64,000 nt of DNA, taken from the NCBI RefSeq assembly GCF_044385915.1, contig NZ_JBISCC010000126.1:1-64000 (forward strand). Direction: 5' to 3'. The notes under the pieces are model-generated. The model saw only the letters and a list, made by a program, of their open reading frames with translations. It did no database searches and was not told the DNA's origin. Position 1 is the stretch's first letter, and each line of letters opens with the position of its first letter. The position numbers and the translations under genes were made by a program. Source of the DNA: Thalassobellus citreus (lineage in GTDB: Bacteria > Bacteroidota > Bacteroidia > Flavobacteriales > Flavobacteriaceae). Positions 17,481 through 26,580 of the stretch are shown here, piece after piece.

Positions 17481-18818
17481 CTAATTGCTAGTTACAGGTT
17501 GTTGGTTTAATAAAAGTTTTTCAATTTTTAAAAGACGAGCTTGTAATTCTTGATTCGTTTTTTCTTGTTCTTTTAATTGTTTTTCTTGAGTTTGAAGTTT
17601 TTTCTCCTGTTCAATGGTGTACAGTGTAAGTTCTTCTATTTTTTGAAGAAGCTTTGCATTCATGTCTCCTAATAGAATTCCATTTTCGGCTACTTCTTTT
17701 GCTGAAGGAATATTTTTTAAATGCCCTTTTTCTTTGATGTGGTTTTCTACGTCTTTTAATGTTGGTAAATGGTAGTTTTTATTGAATACATAATCAGGCC
17801 AACCACTAGCATACAGTTTAACTTTAACCTCTTCGGTAATCATTTTACCTTTAACGGCCAATGAATACCCCGCAGGAATATCATTGGTATTGATACCTAC
17901 TTGATCCGTATCAAATTGTCCATATATTAAAGGTGTACGAGTACTGCTATTATCAATATATAATCTGTTACTACCTAATTCATATCTTCCCGCATTATGT
18001 CCTATAAACACATTTTTTGAACCAGAAATCATTTTAGCACCTGCAAGATGCCCAATAATAATGTTTCCTTCACCAGTAGAATTACTTATTCCTGAACTTG
18101 CACCAATAAAAATATTAGAATTTCCCGTTGTGTTGTTTGTTCCAGATTTGTAACCGGTAAATATGTTATACCGTCCTTCTGTATTCATCACACCCGAATG
18201 AGATCCCGTAAAAACATTTTCATAACCTGTGGTGTTACTAAAACCAGAGTAATAACCATTGAAAACATTTCTGCTACCAACCGTGTTATAGCTACCAGAA
18301 AAGGTGCCTATAAAAACATTATAATGCGCCGATATGTTATTGGCTCCTGCACCAGCACCAAGAAACGTATTATAGATACCTTCTGTATTTCTTCTTCCTG
18401 ATTGGTGCCCAACAAAAACATTTCGTCTACCAGTTGTATTAGTAGTACCTGAACTACTACCTACAAAAACATTATTTTGCCCAGAGATGTTACCCCGACC
18501 AGAACCATTACCTAAAAAAACATTTTCTCCTCCAGACATATTGTTATAGCCAGAATTATATCCCACAAAAAGATTATAAGTTCCAGTCGTGTTAGAATAC
18601 CCCGCATTATTTCCTAAAAAAGTATTGTATTTTGCTGTAGAAATACGTCCTGCATTTTCTCCAAAGTGTGTACTATTAGATCCTCCAACCCCTACATTTA
18701 AGCCGTAATACGTAGTGCCGTTCCCTGGATATGTGGTGCCGTCAATCCCTTGACCCAAACTTATAAAAGGCAAGAAAATTAAAACAATAAGTACTAACGG
18801 TAAATTTAATTTTTTCAT
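17481..18818 (-). CDS. Secreted beta-solenoid-like repeat protein with coiled-coil C-terminus
   Basis: A 445-aa protein: signal peptide (MKKLNLPLVLIVLIFLPF, cleaved near SLGQ), then 13 tandem 17-residue repeats at residues 65-285 of the form N-(V/I/T)-F-x-G-x-x-(S/A)-G-x-x-N-x-x-G-x-x, for example NVFVGSSSGTTNTTGRR. The repeats resemble left-handed beta-roll heads of trimeric adhesins such as YadA. After them comes a tail-fibre-like segment (YGQFDTDQVGINT, GYSLAVKGKMITEEVKVKL), then HLPTLKDVENHIKEKGHLKN and a C-terminal coiled coil rich in Glu/Gln/Lys, as in S74-like/tail-fibre chaperone regions. It is likely a trimeric surface fibre. It lies just after the type II secretion-like operon and its terminator, which makes it a candidate client. 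Confidence 0.65.
   Translation of the reverse strand: MKKLNLPLVLIVLIFLPFISLGQGIDGTTYPGNGTTYYGLNVGVGGSNSTHFGENAGRISTAKYNTFLGNNAGYSNTTGTYNLFVGYNSGYNNMSGGENVFLGNGSGRGNISGQNNVFVGSSSGTTNTTGRRNVFVGHQSGRRNTEGIYNTFLGAGAGANNISAHYNVFIGTFSGSYNTVGSRNVFNGYYSGFSNTTGYENVFTGSHSGVMNTEGRYNIFTGYKSGTNNTTGNSNIFIGASSGISNSTGEGNIIIGHLAGAKMISGSKNVFIGHNAGRYELGSNRLYIDNSSTRTPLIYGQFDTDQVGINTNDIPAGYSLAVKGKMITEEVKVKLYASGWPDYVFNKNYHLPTLKDVENHIKEKGHLKNIPSAKEVAENGILLGDMNAKLLQKIEELTLYTIEQEKKLQTQEKQLKEQEKTNQELQARLLKIEKLLLNQQPVTSN
17964..18626 (-). repeat. 13 x 51-bp coding repeats
   Basis: In-frame array of 13 units of 51 bp (17 codons) inside the repeat protein gene. Units are diverged at DNA level but keep the pattern NxFxGxxSGxxNxxGxx. 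A partial leading unit (FGENAGRISTAKY) precedes the array, and the last units (NIIIGHLAGAKMISGSK, NVFIGHNAGRYELGSNR) are the most degenerate. No spacers are present, so this is not a CRISPR array. Confidence 0.75.
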
Positions 18819-19164
18819 TTTTTTGGAAGTTTTTTAATGAGTTTTAATCGGCGAAAATGAGTATAATTTTGTAAATACTTAAGCAGGATGAAACAATGGA
18901 GTATATTTAAAAATAACTGTCGCTATACACGAACTAGTGTTTTTTTTAATTCAGCAAATGACAAAGCGGTTTTCTCATTTGTTTAGCAATAGCTCTTTAC
19001 AGATCCTGTCTCATTTATTAAAGGACAACGCTTTTTATAATAATGAATTCCTAAATATTGCGATTACATAGGAATGACAATTTCAAAAGAAACCCCAGAA
19101 ACAAAGTCTTGGGGAACTCTGTTCAATTTAAAAGAGAAGCTATACTCGAGTAATAGAAAATATC
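18819..19164. other. Intergenic stretch between the repeat protein gene and the secretion operon
   Basis: 346 bp with no gene. It contains the presumed promoter of the repeat protein gene near 18.84-18.95 kb (no clean -7 box recognised) and, next to the secretion operon, a terminator-like hairpin at 19084-19114. Confidence 0.5.
19084..19114 (-). terminator. Terminator of the type II secretion-like operon
   Basis: On the minus strand, about 50 nt after the last stop of the operon (19165), CCCCAAGA pairs with TCTGGGG (one bulged A, 7-nt loop) and is followed by TTTCTTTTG. Confidence 0.55.
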
Positions 19165-19677
19165 CTATCCAAAACGCTTCAATAAGACACTTGCCTGTAA
19201 ATAATATTTTCCTGTTCTAAAATTGGTTTTCTTTTCAAAATGTAGATTGGTTATTTCCCCAAACTTCGTGTCTTGTTCTAATGTATGAATGAGCTTTAAA
19301 ATAGCATTATAAGTGCCTTCAATGGTAAATTGATAGGTACTTATTTTTAATTCATTTTTATTAATGGTGTGGGGCTCTAAAAAACTTACAACCTTTAGAT
19401 TGGCACTATCAGCAAACGTATTAATAGTTTTTAATAGATTGTTTTGAACAGAACTTCCATGGAGTTGGTATTTAGAAAGCAAGCCATCATAATACTCTTG
19501 CTTTTGTTTTAAAAGAGACACTTGCTTGGGTGAAGCTTCAAATAAAAGGTCTTGCTGTTTTAAAATATGGTATTCCTTTTTTAAAGCAACTGTTTTTGAT
19601 ATAGCAAGCTGATAGCAAAGCAATAATGCTAAAACGAACCCAACAAGTAGTACTATAATTTTAGTTTTTTTAGTCAT
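19165..19677 (-). CDS. PilO/GspM-like inner-membrane assembly protein
   Basis: A 170-aa bitopic protein. One N-terminal transmembrane helix (IIVLLVGFVLALLLCYQLAI) is followed by a coiled coil (LKKEYHILKQQDLLFEASPK) and a C-terminal ferredoxin-like part with YQFTIEGTYNAILKLIHTLE. This matches the layout of PilO/GspM, which pairs with PilN/GspL in the periplasm and links the cytoplasmic platform to the secretin. It is the last gene of the operon and overlaps the PilM/PilN-like gene by 8 nt. Identity rests on topology, the "G-x-Y-x-x-I-L-x-x-I/L-x-x-L" pattern and context, since this family diverges strongly. Confidence 0.7.
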   Translation of the reverse strand: MTKKTKIIVLLVGFVLALLLCYQLAISKTVALKKEYHILKQQDLLFEASPKQVSLLKQKQEYYDGLLSKYQLHGSSVQNNLLKTINTFADSANLKVVSFLEPHTINKNELKISTYQFTIEGTYNAILKLIHTLEQDTKFGEITNLHFEKKTNFRTGKYYLQASVLLKRFG

Positions 19678-20875
19678 CCTTTATAATCAGTTTTAAGCTA
19701 AAATTAGAACGTAATTTTGAACGGTCTTCATAATTTAAAATTTCAACTTTTTGTATCCAATTTATAGCCTCTAAATTTGCTATCCATTTTGAAAAAGCTT
19801 CACTATGATTGGTTTCTCCAGAAAGCAAAATGGTCTTAATGTCTATTTCTATCGGTTTTTCGTTTTTAATAGGCTTTAGCAGTGGTTGGTAGTTTAACTC
19901 AGACAGCAATATCGTACTTGGCAAGCTTTGAATAATGGCATTGACATAAAAGGAACTTTTTGAAGCGCTCCCTTTAAGCATATCATCTACCATTTTTTGA
20001 GATTTAGTAACACTTTCGTTAAGTTCTAATAGTTTTTTCTTAGTCGTTTGATTGACTTGTGAGGTTTGTTGTAACTCATTAACAGCTTCAAAATAATGGT
20101 TAAAAACAAAAAAATTGATGAGTAAACATGCTAAAATAAAGACCAATCCAAATTTTAAAAATTGCGTAAAAAATCGCGTTTGCGCATAACCGTTTTTAAG
20201 AGATTGCTTTAATTCTTCAAAATTGCTTGTCGCATAGAAATTGCCTAGAACCGTATGTAATGCTCCTGATGTTGCTAATAGATGATTATTACTTATTTGC
20301 AATCCGTTAATATCATAATTGGTGTCTTGTTCTAAGTCTGCTTTTTCAATGGAAATGATATGCTTATTTTTAATACTAATACGTGCATTTGATGTTAAAA
20401 TAGATTTAGACTGGATGTAATTAAATACACTTGAAACAAGCGTGTTTCCAAAAGAGATATTAATAATAGAAAGCCCCTGCTCATTATATTTTTCTATCAA
20501 TGTTTCTACATAAGCTTTTCTACAAATAGATATAAACTGTATGTTTTCTTGCGTAAATACTTCATAGAAAAAATCTTCAAGATTGATATTAGGAAAGGCA
20601 TTATAAACAAGTTTAGAGCGATCTGTTTGTTTACTTTCTATGCGTTTGGTAAGCACATGATCATTATTAATAATAAAACATACAGCTTGCTTTTTTTGTA
20701 GTTTAGAAACTAAATCATCTATTGAAGTTGCCTTAAAGGCTTGTTCAATATCAAGTTCCTTTTTCGTCTTTTTTAAAACAGTAGTATATATGATGTCTTC
20801 TCCTTTTTGCGTAGTATGCTCAACGCCACAAAAGCGATTTCCATATGTCAGATATGTTTTCAACGGGTTAATCAT
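19670..20875 (-). CDS. PilM+PilN fusion / GspL-like platform protein
   Basis: A 401-aa protein with a cytoplasmic actin-like region (residues about 1-235, with a SIINISFGNTLVSSVF strand), one transmembrane helix at 242-258 (FGLVFILACLLINFFVF), a coiled coil and a periplasmic ferredoxin-like domain. The last domain includes FYVNAIIQSLPSTILLSEL and FSKWIANLEAINWIQKVEIL, which is typical of PilN. It therefore combines PilM and PilN, as GspL does, and should couple the GspE ATPase to the periplasmic PilO/GspM-like partner. It begins directly at the secretin stop (shared base at 20875) and overlaps the next gene by 8 nt, so the three are tightly coupled. Confidence 0.7.
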   Translation of the reverse strand: MINPLKTYLTYGNRFCGVEHTTQKGEDIIYTTVLKKTKKELDIEQAFKATSIDDLVSKLQKKQAVCFIINNDHVLTKRIESKQTDRSKLVYNAFPNINLEDFFYEVFTQENIQFISICRKAYVETLIEKYNEQGLSIINISFGNTLVSSVFNYIQSKSILTSNARISIKNKHIISIEKADLEQDTNYDINGLQISNNHLLATSGALHTVLGNFYATSNFEELKQSLKNGYAQTRFFTQFLKFGLVFILACLLINFFVFNHYFEAVNELQQTSQVNQTTKKKLLELNESVTKSQKMVDDMLKGSASKSSFYVNAIIQSLPSTILLSELNYQPLLKPIKNEKPIEIDIKTILLSGETNHSEAFSKWIANLEAINWIQKVEILNYEDRSKLRSNFSLKLIIKDD

Positions 20876-23055
20876 TAATAAATTACGGTAGGTTTTATGA
20901 GTACAGTGAGTTTTGCTTTGGAGTCCTCACGCTTACGTTGGCTAAACAACCATTTAATAATTGGAATTCGAGCTAAAAAGGGGACCCCAGAACCTGAATC
21001 GTTTTTAACTTGTTCTTCTAAACCTCCTAATACTACAATATCTTGGTCTTGTACACGAATGATGGAGCTAAACTCTCGTGAACTTAAATCTGGTGGCGCA
21101 TCTTCGGCAATACGTAATCCGAAGCTAGATTGAACTACAAAAATATCAAGGGTCACTTGACCATCCCCAGAAACCATTGGTTTTATCGTTAAGCCTAGCT
21201 CTGCGTCAATGGGTTCATAATTCGTGATTTCTGATGTTTGCGGATTGTCAGTGCCATAGATATTTCGTTGCGTGACGGCATAATAAGAGGTTTGTCCGTT
21301 AGAAAAAGTTGCTTTATGCCCATTTAATGTAGACAATTTAGGCGTAGAACGGATTTTTATGTTGCCGTTAGATTCCATCGCTTTAATAGTTGCAAAAAAG
21401 TTAGGCACCACCTTACCAATGTTGACATGACCAAACCCATCAAAGCCATTAAGGACTTTATTAATGGTTTTTGCGCCTAATATTAAATTGGTTTCTGGAT
21501 AGATACTTCCTGATGTTTCTACTGCTTTATCTCCAATACCCCAACTGACTCCTGCCTCTATAGTAGAATTTCTATTCACCTCTAAAAGCATGACTTCAAT
21601 AAGAATTACAGGCACTGGTTTGTCAATTTTTTTGATAAACGCTTTGAAACGTTCTATTTTAGAACTAGACCCCATTACATAAAAGCTATTGAGTTCATAA
21701 TCTATTTTAACATCTAAGTCTTGTTTTATGTTATCTGGCAGAATACTTAGTAAGGCTTCTGCTTTAGTTCCAGAATTACTAAAATTGCTTTGTGTATTAA
21801 AGTTTACAGATTCTCTATTGGTTCTAGAATTTCCAGAATTAGAATTTCCATATTGATTGGTATAATTAGTGTTGCTATTATTACCATAACTATTTTGATT
21901 ACGATTCGTTCTTCCTACAGTTCTATTTCCGCCTCCTGAGGGATCTGATAATAATTCTACAGAACGATGTTGTAAATGAATAATTTCTACAGACCGAACA
22001 CTTAATTGGTTTTCTGTTCCGAAAAAATAAGTATTGCCTTCTTTTTTAAAAGTAAAAGATGGCACGGTATTAGACGTAAAAGTGTTTTGGTTTGTATTAT
22101 TTCTATCGCCGTTTATATTATTATTATTAATAGGAATCACTGGAGTTGAGCCTGTTTGCGATTCAAATATTTTAACCAGTAATGCATCAAAGGTTATAGA
22201 CTTAGTTTTAAAAGTAACGCTTCCTGCTTTATCTAGTGGTGTCGCGGTAAAGCTGTTTATATTCAATTCTGTTCCTATAATATTAATAATCTCTGAAATA
22301 GGCGTGTTTACAAAGTTGACCTCCAGAAGTTTTTTATCAACATCTAAAATTTTGTAATTGGTATTATTTCTTCTGTTATTTTTGTATGTAGCATTAGTAT
22401 TGTTTGAAGGGGTGTCATCCTCAAACACATAAAAACCATCTTTTGTTTTCTCAACATACATGTGGTTTGCTAAAGCTAATTTATCGATTGCCGAATCAAA
22501 GGGCATTTCTTTTATGTAGGAAGTCACTAATTTATTTCCCATACCAGGAGCGAAAACTAAATTCTTTCCGCTTTCGTCCATAATCCGTTTAAAAACATCG
22601 TATAATTTGTCTCCTTTGGCATCTATAGTAATCACATTGTCATGAGGTAAATACGAAATAGGAATGATATGTTCTTTTGGTTTTTCAATGGGAGGCACAT
22701 ATTTTTTTATAGAAAGAATATTACCCGTAAAATCTATAGTTAAATCATATTCTTTACATAAAAACACTAACAAATCGGCAACTGTGACATTAGAAAAATT
22801 GTTAACTATACTTATCTGGTTTAAATCTGGAGCAAGGTTTAAATTGACTTTATGAACATTAGAAACTGCTAATAAAAAATTAGACAATGTAATATTACTA
22901 ACACTAATCTCAGTTTTTACTTGTTCGGTTAAGCCTGCATTATCTATAGCTAAAATGTCTAGTTGATTTTTAATCGTTTGAATGCGGACATGATCTTGTT
23001 GAGCATGGCCCAAATAGAAAGCCAAAAGGAATATGATATAGAGCTTTTTTTTCAT
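20875..23055 (-). CDS. gspD: Secretin (GspD/PilQ-like)
   Basis: A 726-aa protein: signal peptide (MKKKLYIIFLLAFYLGHAQ), an STN-like/N0 domain (SNITLSNFLLAVSNVHKVN, DLLVFLCKEYDLTIDF), and repeated N domains (VFKRIMDESGKNLVFAPGMG; PISEIINIIGTELNINSFTA). An Asn-rich low-complexity insert follows near the middle (NRNQNSYGNNSNTNY), then the secretin beta-domain (VPVILIEVMLLEVNRNSTIE, IRSTPKLSTLNGHKATFSNG, IRVQDQDIVVLGGLEEQVKN and the end GVPFLARIPIIKWLFSQRK). Secretins form the outer-membrane channel of type II secretion and type IV pili. It lies between gspE and the platform gene in the operon. No separate S-domain/pilotin site is recognised. Confidence 0.85.
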   Translation of the reverse strand: MKKKLYIIFLLAFYLGHAQQDHVRIQTIKNQLDILAIDNAGLTEQVKTEISVSNITLSNFLLAVSNVHKVNLNLAPDLNQISIVNNFSNVTVADLLVFLCKEYDLTIDFTGNILSIKKYVPPIEKPKEHIIPISYLPHDNVITIDAKGDKLYDVFKRIMDESGKNLVFAPGMGNKLVTSYIKEMPFDSAIDKLALANHMYVEKTKDGFYVFEDDTPSNNTNATYKNNRRNNTNYKILDVDKKLLEVNFVNTPISEIINIIGTELNINSFTATPLDKAGSVTFKTKSITFDALLVKIFESQTGSTPVIPINNNNINGDRNNTNQNTFTSNTVPSFTFKKEGNTYFFGTENQLSVRSVEIIHLQHRSVELLSDPSGGGNRTVGRTNRNQNSYGNNSNTNYTNQYGNSNSGNSRTNRESVNFNTQSNFSNSGTKAEALLSILPDNIKQDLDVKIDYELNSFYVMGSSSKIERFKAFIKKIDKPVPVILIEVMLLEVNRNSTIEAGVSWGIGDKAVETSGSIYPETNLILGAKTINKVLNGFDGFGHVNIGKVVPNFFATIKAMESNGNIKIRSTPKLSTLNGHKATFSNGQTSYYAVTQRNIYGTDNPQTSEITNYEPIDAELGLTIKPMVSGDGQVTLDIFVVQSSFGLRIAEDAPPDLSSREFSSIIRVQDQDIVVLGGLEEQVKNDSGSGVPFLARIPIIKWLFSQRKREDSKAKLTVLIKPTVIY

Positions 23056-23083
23056 TTTTTTTCTTTATTGAATTGCTTAAAAC

Positions 23084-24493
23084 TTAATCAATGAGTAAAG
23101 CATAGACCTCTTCAATGGAAGTTATACCCTGTCTCACTAAATCAATAGCATTGGTTTTTAAGGTTTTAATGTCTCTTTCTTTAAGATAGCTGTCAATTTC
23201 TAAATCGTTATGCTTAATATGCGTGATTAGCTCTTTGGTAATAGGGATTATTTCGTAAATAGCCTTTCTACCTTGGTAGCCTGTATGGTAACAGCTATTG
23301 CAGCCCACAGCAACAAAATGTGTTGCTAGATTTTTAGGGACTTCAAAGTGTTCCGGGAACACCTTTTTTTCTATAGGCACTTCTTGTTTGCAATTGGGGC
23401 ACAGCTTTCTTACGAGTCGTTGTGCCACACTAACATTTAAGGTGCTGGCTATTAAAAAGGCAGGGATACCCATGTCTATTAATCTAGAAACGGTCGCCCA
23501 TGCTGAATTGGTATGTACTGTAGATAACACCAAATGCCCTGTTAAAGCAGCTCTAATAGCCATATTAGCCGTTTTAACATCGCGAATTTCACCCACCATA
23601 ATAACATCAGGGTCTTGTCTCAAAAAGGTACGCAGTGTACTGGCAAAATCGAGTCCTATATTTTCTTTAAGCTGTACTTGATTGACGCCTTCTAAGGTGT
23701 ATTCTATAGGGTCTTCAATGGTAACAATATTGGTTTTATCATCGTTTAGTAATTTTAAAGTGGCATACAAGGTCGTTGTTTTTCCAGAGCCTGTGGGTCC
23801 AGAAATAAGCACAATACCATTCGGTTTTTTTGTGGTTTCCTTATAAATGCTCAGTTCTTTTTTAGTAAAGCCTAAATCATCTAATTGAATGTGATCGGCA
23901 TCTTTACTTAATATACGCAGTACTATTTTTTCTCCGTGTAAAGTTGGTAGGCTTGACACCCGAATATCAAATTCATCAGTAGTTGTTTTTATAGTCATAC
24001 GCCCATCTTGAGGTAAGCGTTTTTCTGAAATATCTAAGCCTGCTTTTATTTTTAGTTTATTAATGATTACAGGGTATGCGCTTAAAGCAATCATAAACTG
24101 CTCTTTTAATTTACCATCTATACGATAGCGTACTCTACATCTCTGTTCGTAAGGTTCAAAATGAATATCGCTGCTCCCAATATTTTTAGCAGTTAGTAGT
24201 AATTTTTCAAGAAAATCGGCAGTATAATGTAAATCTTCTTTGGTATCGCCTGTTTGCTTTCTAAAATTTGTAGCAAGGTATTGTTGAATGTTTTCTGGGG
24301 TTTCAGAAAGCAGTTTAATCTCTTTTCCTAAAACAACTTGCAACTCTTGTTTAAGGGCTTGAGATGGATTATCAGATTTAAAAGTAAAACAATCATTTGT
24401 AGCCTTAATTGGAATAATATGGTAATGATAGGCCTGTTCACTACTTATTAGTTGTACCAGGGTGGTTTCTATATTAAAATCTGTTTTCGTCAT
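23084..24493 (-). CDS. gspE: Secretion/pilus assembly ATPase (GspE/PilB family)
   Basis: A 469-aa protein, about the usual GspE length. Visible motifs: SSDIHFEPYE (109-117), Walker A GPTGSGKT (232-239), Asp box IEDPIEYTLEGVNQ (259-272), Walker B DPDVIMVGEIRD (294-305) and His box TGHLVLSTVHTN (318-329). A zinc-binding tetracysteine, C365/C368 and C398/C401, is followed by GYQGRKAIYE. These define the secretion ATPase that drives pseudopilus assembly from the cytoplasmic face. The spacing to the secretin is 28 nt and to the upstream peptidase gene 3 nt. The tetracysteine is typical of GspE/PilB rather than of the PilT retraction ATPase. No PilT is present in the locus, which favours a secretion machine over a twitching pilus. 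Confidence 0.9.
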   Translation of the reverse strand: MTKTDFNIETTLVQLISSEQAYHYHIIPIKATNDCFTFKSDNPSQALKQELQVVLGKEIKLLSETPENIQQYLATNFRKQTGDTKEDLHYTADFLEKLLLTAKNIGSSDIHFEPYEQRCRVRYRIDGKLKEQFMIALSAYPVIINKLKIKAGLDISEKRLPQDGRMTIKTTTDEFDIRVSSLPTLHGEKIVLRILSKDADHIQLDDLGFTKKELSIYKETTKKPNGIVLISGPTGSGKTTTLYATLKLLNDDKTNIVTIEDPIEYTLEGVNQVQLKENIGLDFASTLRTFLRQDPDVIMVGEIRDVKTANMAIRAALTGHLVLSTVHTNSAWATVSRLIDMGIPAFLIASTLNVSVAQRLVRKLCPNCKQEVPIEKKVFPEHFEVPKNLATHFVAVGCNSCYHTGYQGRKAIYEIIPITKELITHIKHNDLEIDSYLKERDIKTLKTNAIDLVRQGITSIEEVYALLID

Positions 24494-24496
24494 AAT

Positions 24497-24982
24497 CTAT
24501 ATTTGATACAATGAATCAATAATTCCTAACCAAAAACCGATATAAATTATTCCAAAAAACAAACTGACATAACCCGCCAGTGGTACTGTTTCTTGGTTTT
24601 GCTCTTTAGACACCACCATATGTAATAACAATGAAAAAATAAGAGCACAGGTTAAAATAATTACAAAGCTTATGTTGGCACACCCAAATATGAGAAAAAG
24701 GAAAAGCAGCGCATCGCCTAATCCTATAACATCTTTAAGGTTTGTTTTAAGCTTGAGTTTGGCGTATAAAAAAATAACTCCTAAAAGTATAGAAACAAAC
24801 ACTAAATTCATTAGAACGGATGCTAAAAATAACTCTGGAAGGGTTTTTAAGAAATACAATACGCCCATACAGACACCGACTATTGGAAACAAAAACCAAT
24901 AGACTTGACGTGCTTTCATATCTTGGAAAAAAATAACCCCGAAGGTTATTATCAATAATATTTTTATAAAAATAATGAGCAT
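24497..24982 (-). CDS. gspO: Short prepilin peptidase (aspartyl, A24 family)
   Basis: A 161-aa polytopic membrane protein with the two catalytic aspartates of the A24 family: D21 in FFQDMKARQVYW and D90 in IGLGDALLF (the GxGD motif, 87-90). Classical GspO/PilD enzymes of about 250-290 aa have an N-terminal cytosolic methyltransferase part with two CxxC pairs. That part is absent here, as in CpaA/archaeal-type enzymes. It shares its ATG with the stop of the GspG-like gene (24982). It should process the four pseudopilins of this operon, all of which have Ala at position -1. Methylation of the mature N-terminus may be missing. Confidence 0.75.
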   Translation of the reverse strand: MLIIFIKILLIITFGVIFFQDMKARQVYWFLFPIVGVCMGVLYFLKTLPELFLASVLMNLVFVSILLGVIFLYAKLKLKTNLKDVIGLGDALLFLFLIFGCANISFVIILTCALIFSLLLHMVVSKEQNQETVPLAGYVSLFFGIIYIGFWLGIIDSLYQI

Positions 24983-25410
24983 TAGTCTTTTACGATTTGT
25001 TTGGGGTTTCCATTTTCATCAATCTCCCAAATGTTAAAAATACCATCGCCATCAAAATCCGTAATGGCTGTAGCTCTTACTTTAAAAGCATTATTATTTG
25101 CGTTTAATACTTCGTAAACATAATTTCCAGTCCCATCTTCTTTGACTGTTTTTGGAGGTGTAAAATCGATCTCATTTAAATCTCCTGAGTATTTAGAATA
25201 CATATACCTGTAACTGGTTTGCGAGTTATAGATATATTTTAGCTGGGTTTGTGCTTCAATACTTTTAGCTTTACTAATTAAAGGCATTAAGTTAGGCAAT
25301 GCTAAAAGCAATAAAATGCCTATAATAACCAGTACAATTAAAATTTCTTGTAGGTTGTAAGCCGCTATTTTCTTTTGAGAGCGTTTTTTAAGTTTAAAAA
25401 GTAAAGTCAT
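24982..25410 (-). CDS. gspG: Major pseudopilin (GspG-like)
   Basis: A 142-aa type IV pilin-like protein. The leader MTLLFKLKKRSQKKIAA is followed by YNLQEILIVLVIIGILLLLA: Glu at +5, hydrophobic helix, then PNLMPLISKAKSIEAQTQLK. The residue before the cleavage site is Ala rather than Gly, and +1 is Tyr instead of Phe. The C-terminal part contains DFDGDGIFNIWEIDENGNPK, a Ca-binding-like acidic loop of the kind that stabilises GspG. Its size and this acidic loop make it the major pseudopilin of the piston. It is encoded between GspF and the peptidase. Confidence 0.8.
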   Translation of the reverse strand: MTLLFKLKKRSQKKIAAYNLQEILIVLVIIGILLLLALPNLMPLISKAKSIEAQTQLKYIYNSQTSYRYMYSKYSGDLNEIDFTPPKTVKEDGTGNYVYEVLNANNNAFKVRATAITDFDGDGIFNIWEIDENGNPKQIVKD

Positions 25411-25446
25411 ATTTATTAAGTTTTTTATTCATTTTTAATAGTGTTT

Positions 25447-26580
25447 TTATCCCAAAACACTACTTAGCTTAAACATTGGCAGGTACATCGCAATAAGAAT
25501 AACACCTACAAGCACACCTACTATAAGAATTATAAAGGGTTCCATAATAGTAGACAGCATTTTTGACTGCTGTTGTACCTGTGTGTTGTATTGCATATTA
25601 AGCCTATCAAAAATAAATTCGGTTTGATTGGTTTCTTCTGCGACTTTAACAAGGGCGATCATTTTATCATCAAAAAGTTTATGATGACTCATACTGGTAC
25701 TTAATGAGAGTCCTTTTAAAATATGTTGCTCTACCGTTTCTAAAGCCGACTGTAAAGGATAAAAATCAATCATTTGTTTTACTAATTGAATACTATTAAC
25801 CACGGGTACTTTGGAAGCCGTAAGTAAGGACACCGCTTGTGTAAACTGCGACAAGTAAATGGCTTTTACAAAAGGACCTATAAAGGGCAGTTTTAAAACA
25901 AACGTGTCTTTTAATTGTTTAAACCACTTTTTTTTATTTAAAAACGTCTTTGAGGCGATCATTGCCACTATAATCAAAACCAGTAACCATCCATAGCGAC
26001 CTAGAAATTCCGAAACACTTATAATAAACGTTGTAATGGCAGGTAATTCTACGTTTTGCTGTTTGAAAATATCTTGAAACATAGGCACTACAAATCGCAA
26101 CATAAAAGCAACTACCAAAACAGCCGTACTTAAAATAATAATGGGGTATGTAAGTGCACTAATAAGGTTTCTTTGTTGTTCATTTTTTCTAGCAAAAAAA
26201 CGTCCTAATTGTTCTGTTACTTGATATAACGTCCCTGTTTCTTCACCTATTTTTATGGAATAATATTCGTAATTTGAGAATTGCTTATGTGCTTTTAAAG
26301 CGTTCGAGAGGTTTTCTCCTGAAACAATATCATCAGATATAATACGCAATACTGCTTTGTTTTGTTTTTTCTTTTGTGAGTTTTGAATCAGATCCAGCCC
26401 GTCTTTTAATGGTATTCCTGCTTTTAAAAGAACACTTAACTCAGCATAGAAATCTTCTTTTATTTTATTTGAAAAGGGGGCGTTAAACAACACTATTTCC
26501 TTTTTTAAAAAAGAGGTGCTTTCTGAGGTCTCCTTTAAAATAGTTTGTTGTTTTACTATGTTGTCTAAATTAAATGCCAT
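25447..26580 (-). CDS. gspF: Inner-membrane platform protein (GspF/PilC)
   Basis: A 377-aa protein with the duplicated GspF domain. Repeat one is around FYAELSVLLKAGIPLKDGLD with GETTG-like IKIGEETGTLYQVTEQLGRF. Repeat two is FVKAIYLSQFTQAVSLLTASK with VAEETNQTEFIFDRL. Transmembrane helices are ALTYPIIILSTAVLVVAFML, GWLLVLIIVAMIAS and, at the C-terminus, MEPFIILIVGVLVGVILIAM. GspF/PilC organises the pseudopilins over the ATPase. The gene starts at the stop of the GspJ-like gene (shared base 26580) and is followed by gspG after 36 nt. Length is normal for the family. Confidence 0.88.
   Translation of the reverse strand: MAFNLDNIVKQQTILKETSESTSFLKKEIVLFNAPFSNKIKEDFYAELSVLLKAGIPLKDGLDLIQNSQKKKQNKAVLRIISDDIVSGENLSNALKAHKQFSNYEYYSIKIGEETGTLYQVTEQLGRFFARKNEQQRNLISALTYPIIILSTAVLVVAFMLRFVVPMFQDIFKQQNVELPAITTFIISVSEFLGRYGWLLVLIIVAMIASKTFLNKKKWFKQLKDTFVLKLPFIGPFVKAIYLSQFTQAVSLLTASKVPVVNSIQLVKQMIDFYPLQSALETVEQHILKGLSLSTSMSHHKLFDDKMIALVKVAEETNQTEFIFDRLNMQYNTQVQQQSKMLSTIMEPFIILIVGVLVGVILIAMYLPMFKLSSVLG

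Noticed and set aside
17964..18626. Regular 51-bp periodicity that could suggest a CRISPR or satellite array
   Set aside because: The period is a whole number of codons, no conserved DNA repeat/spacer structure exists, and the protein repeat explains it.
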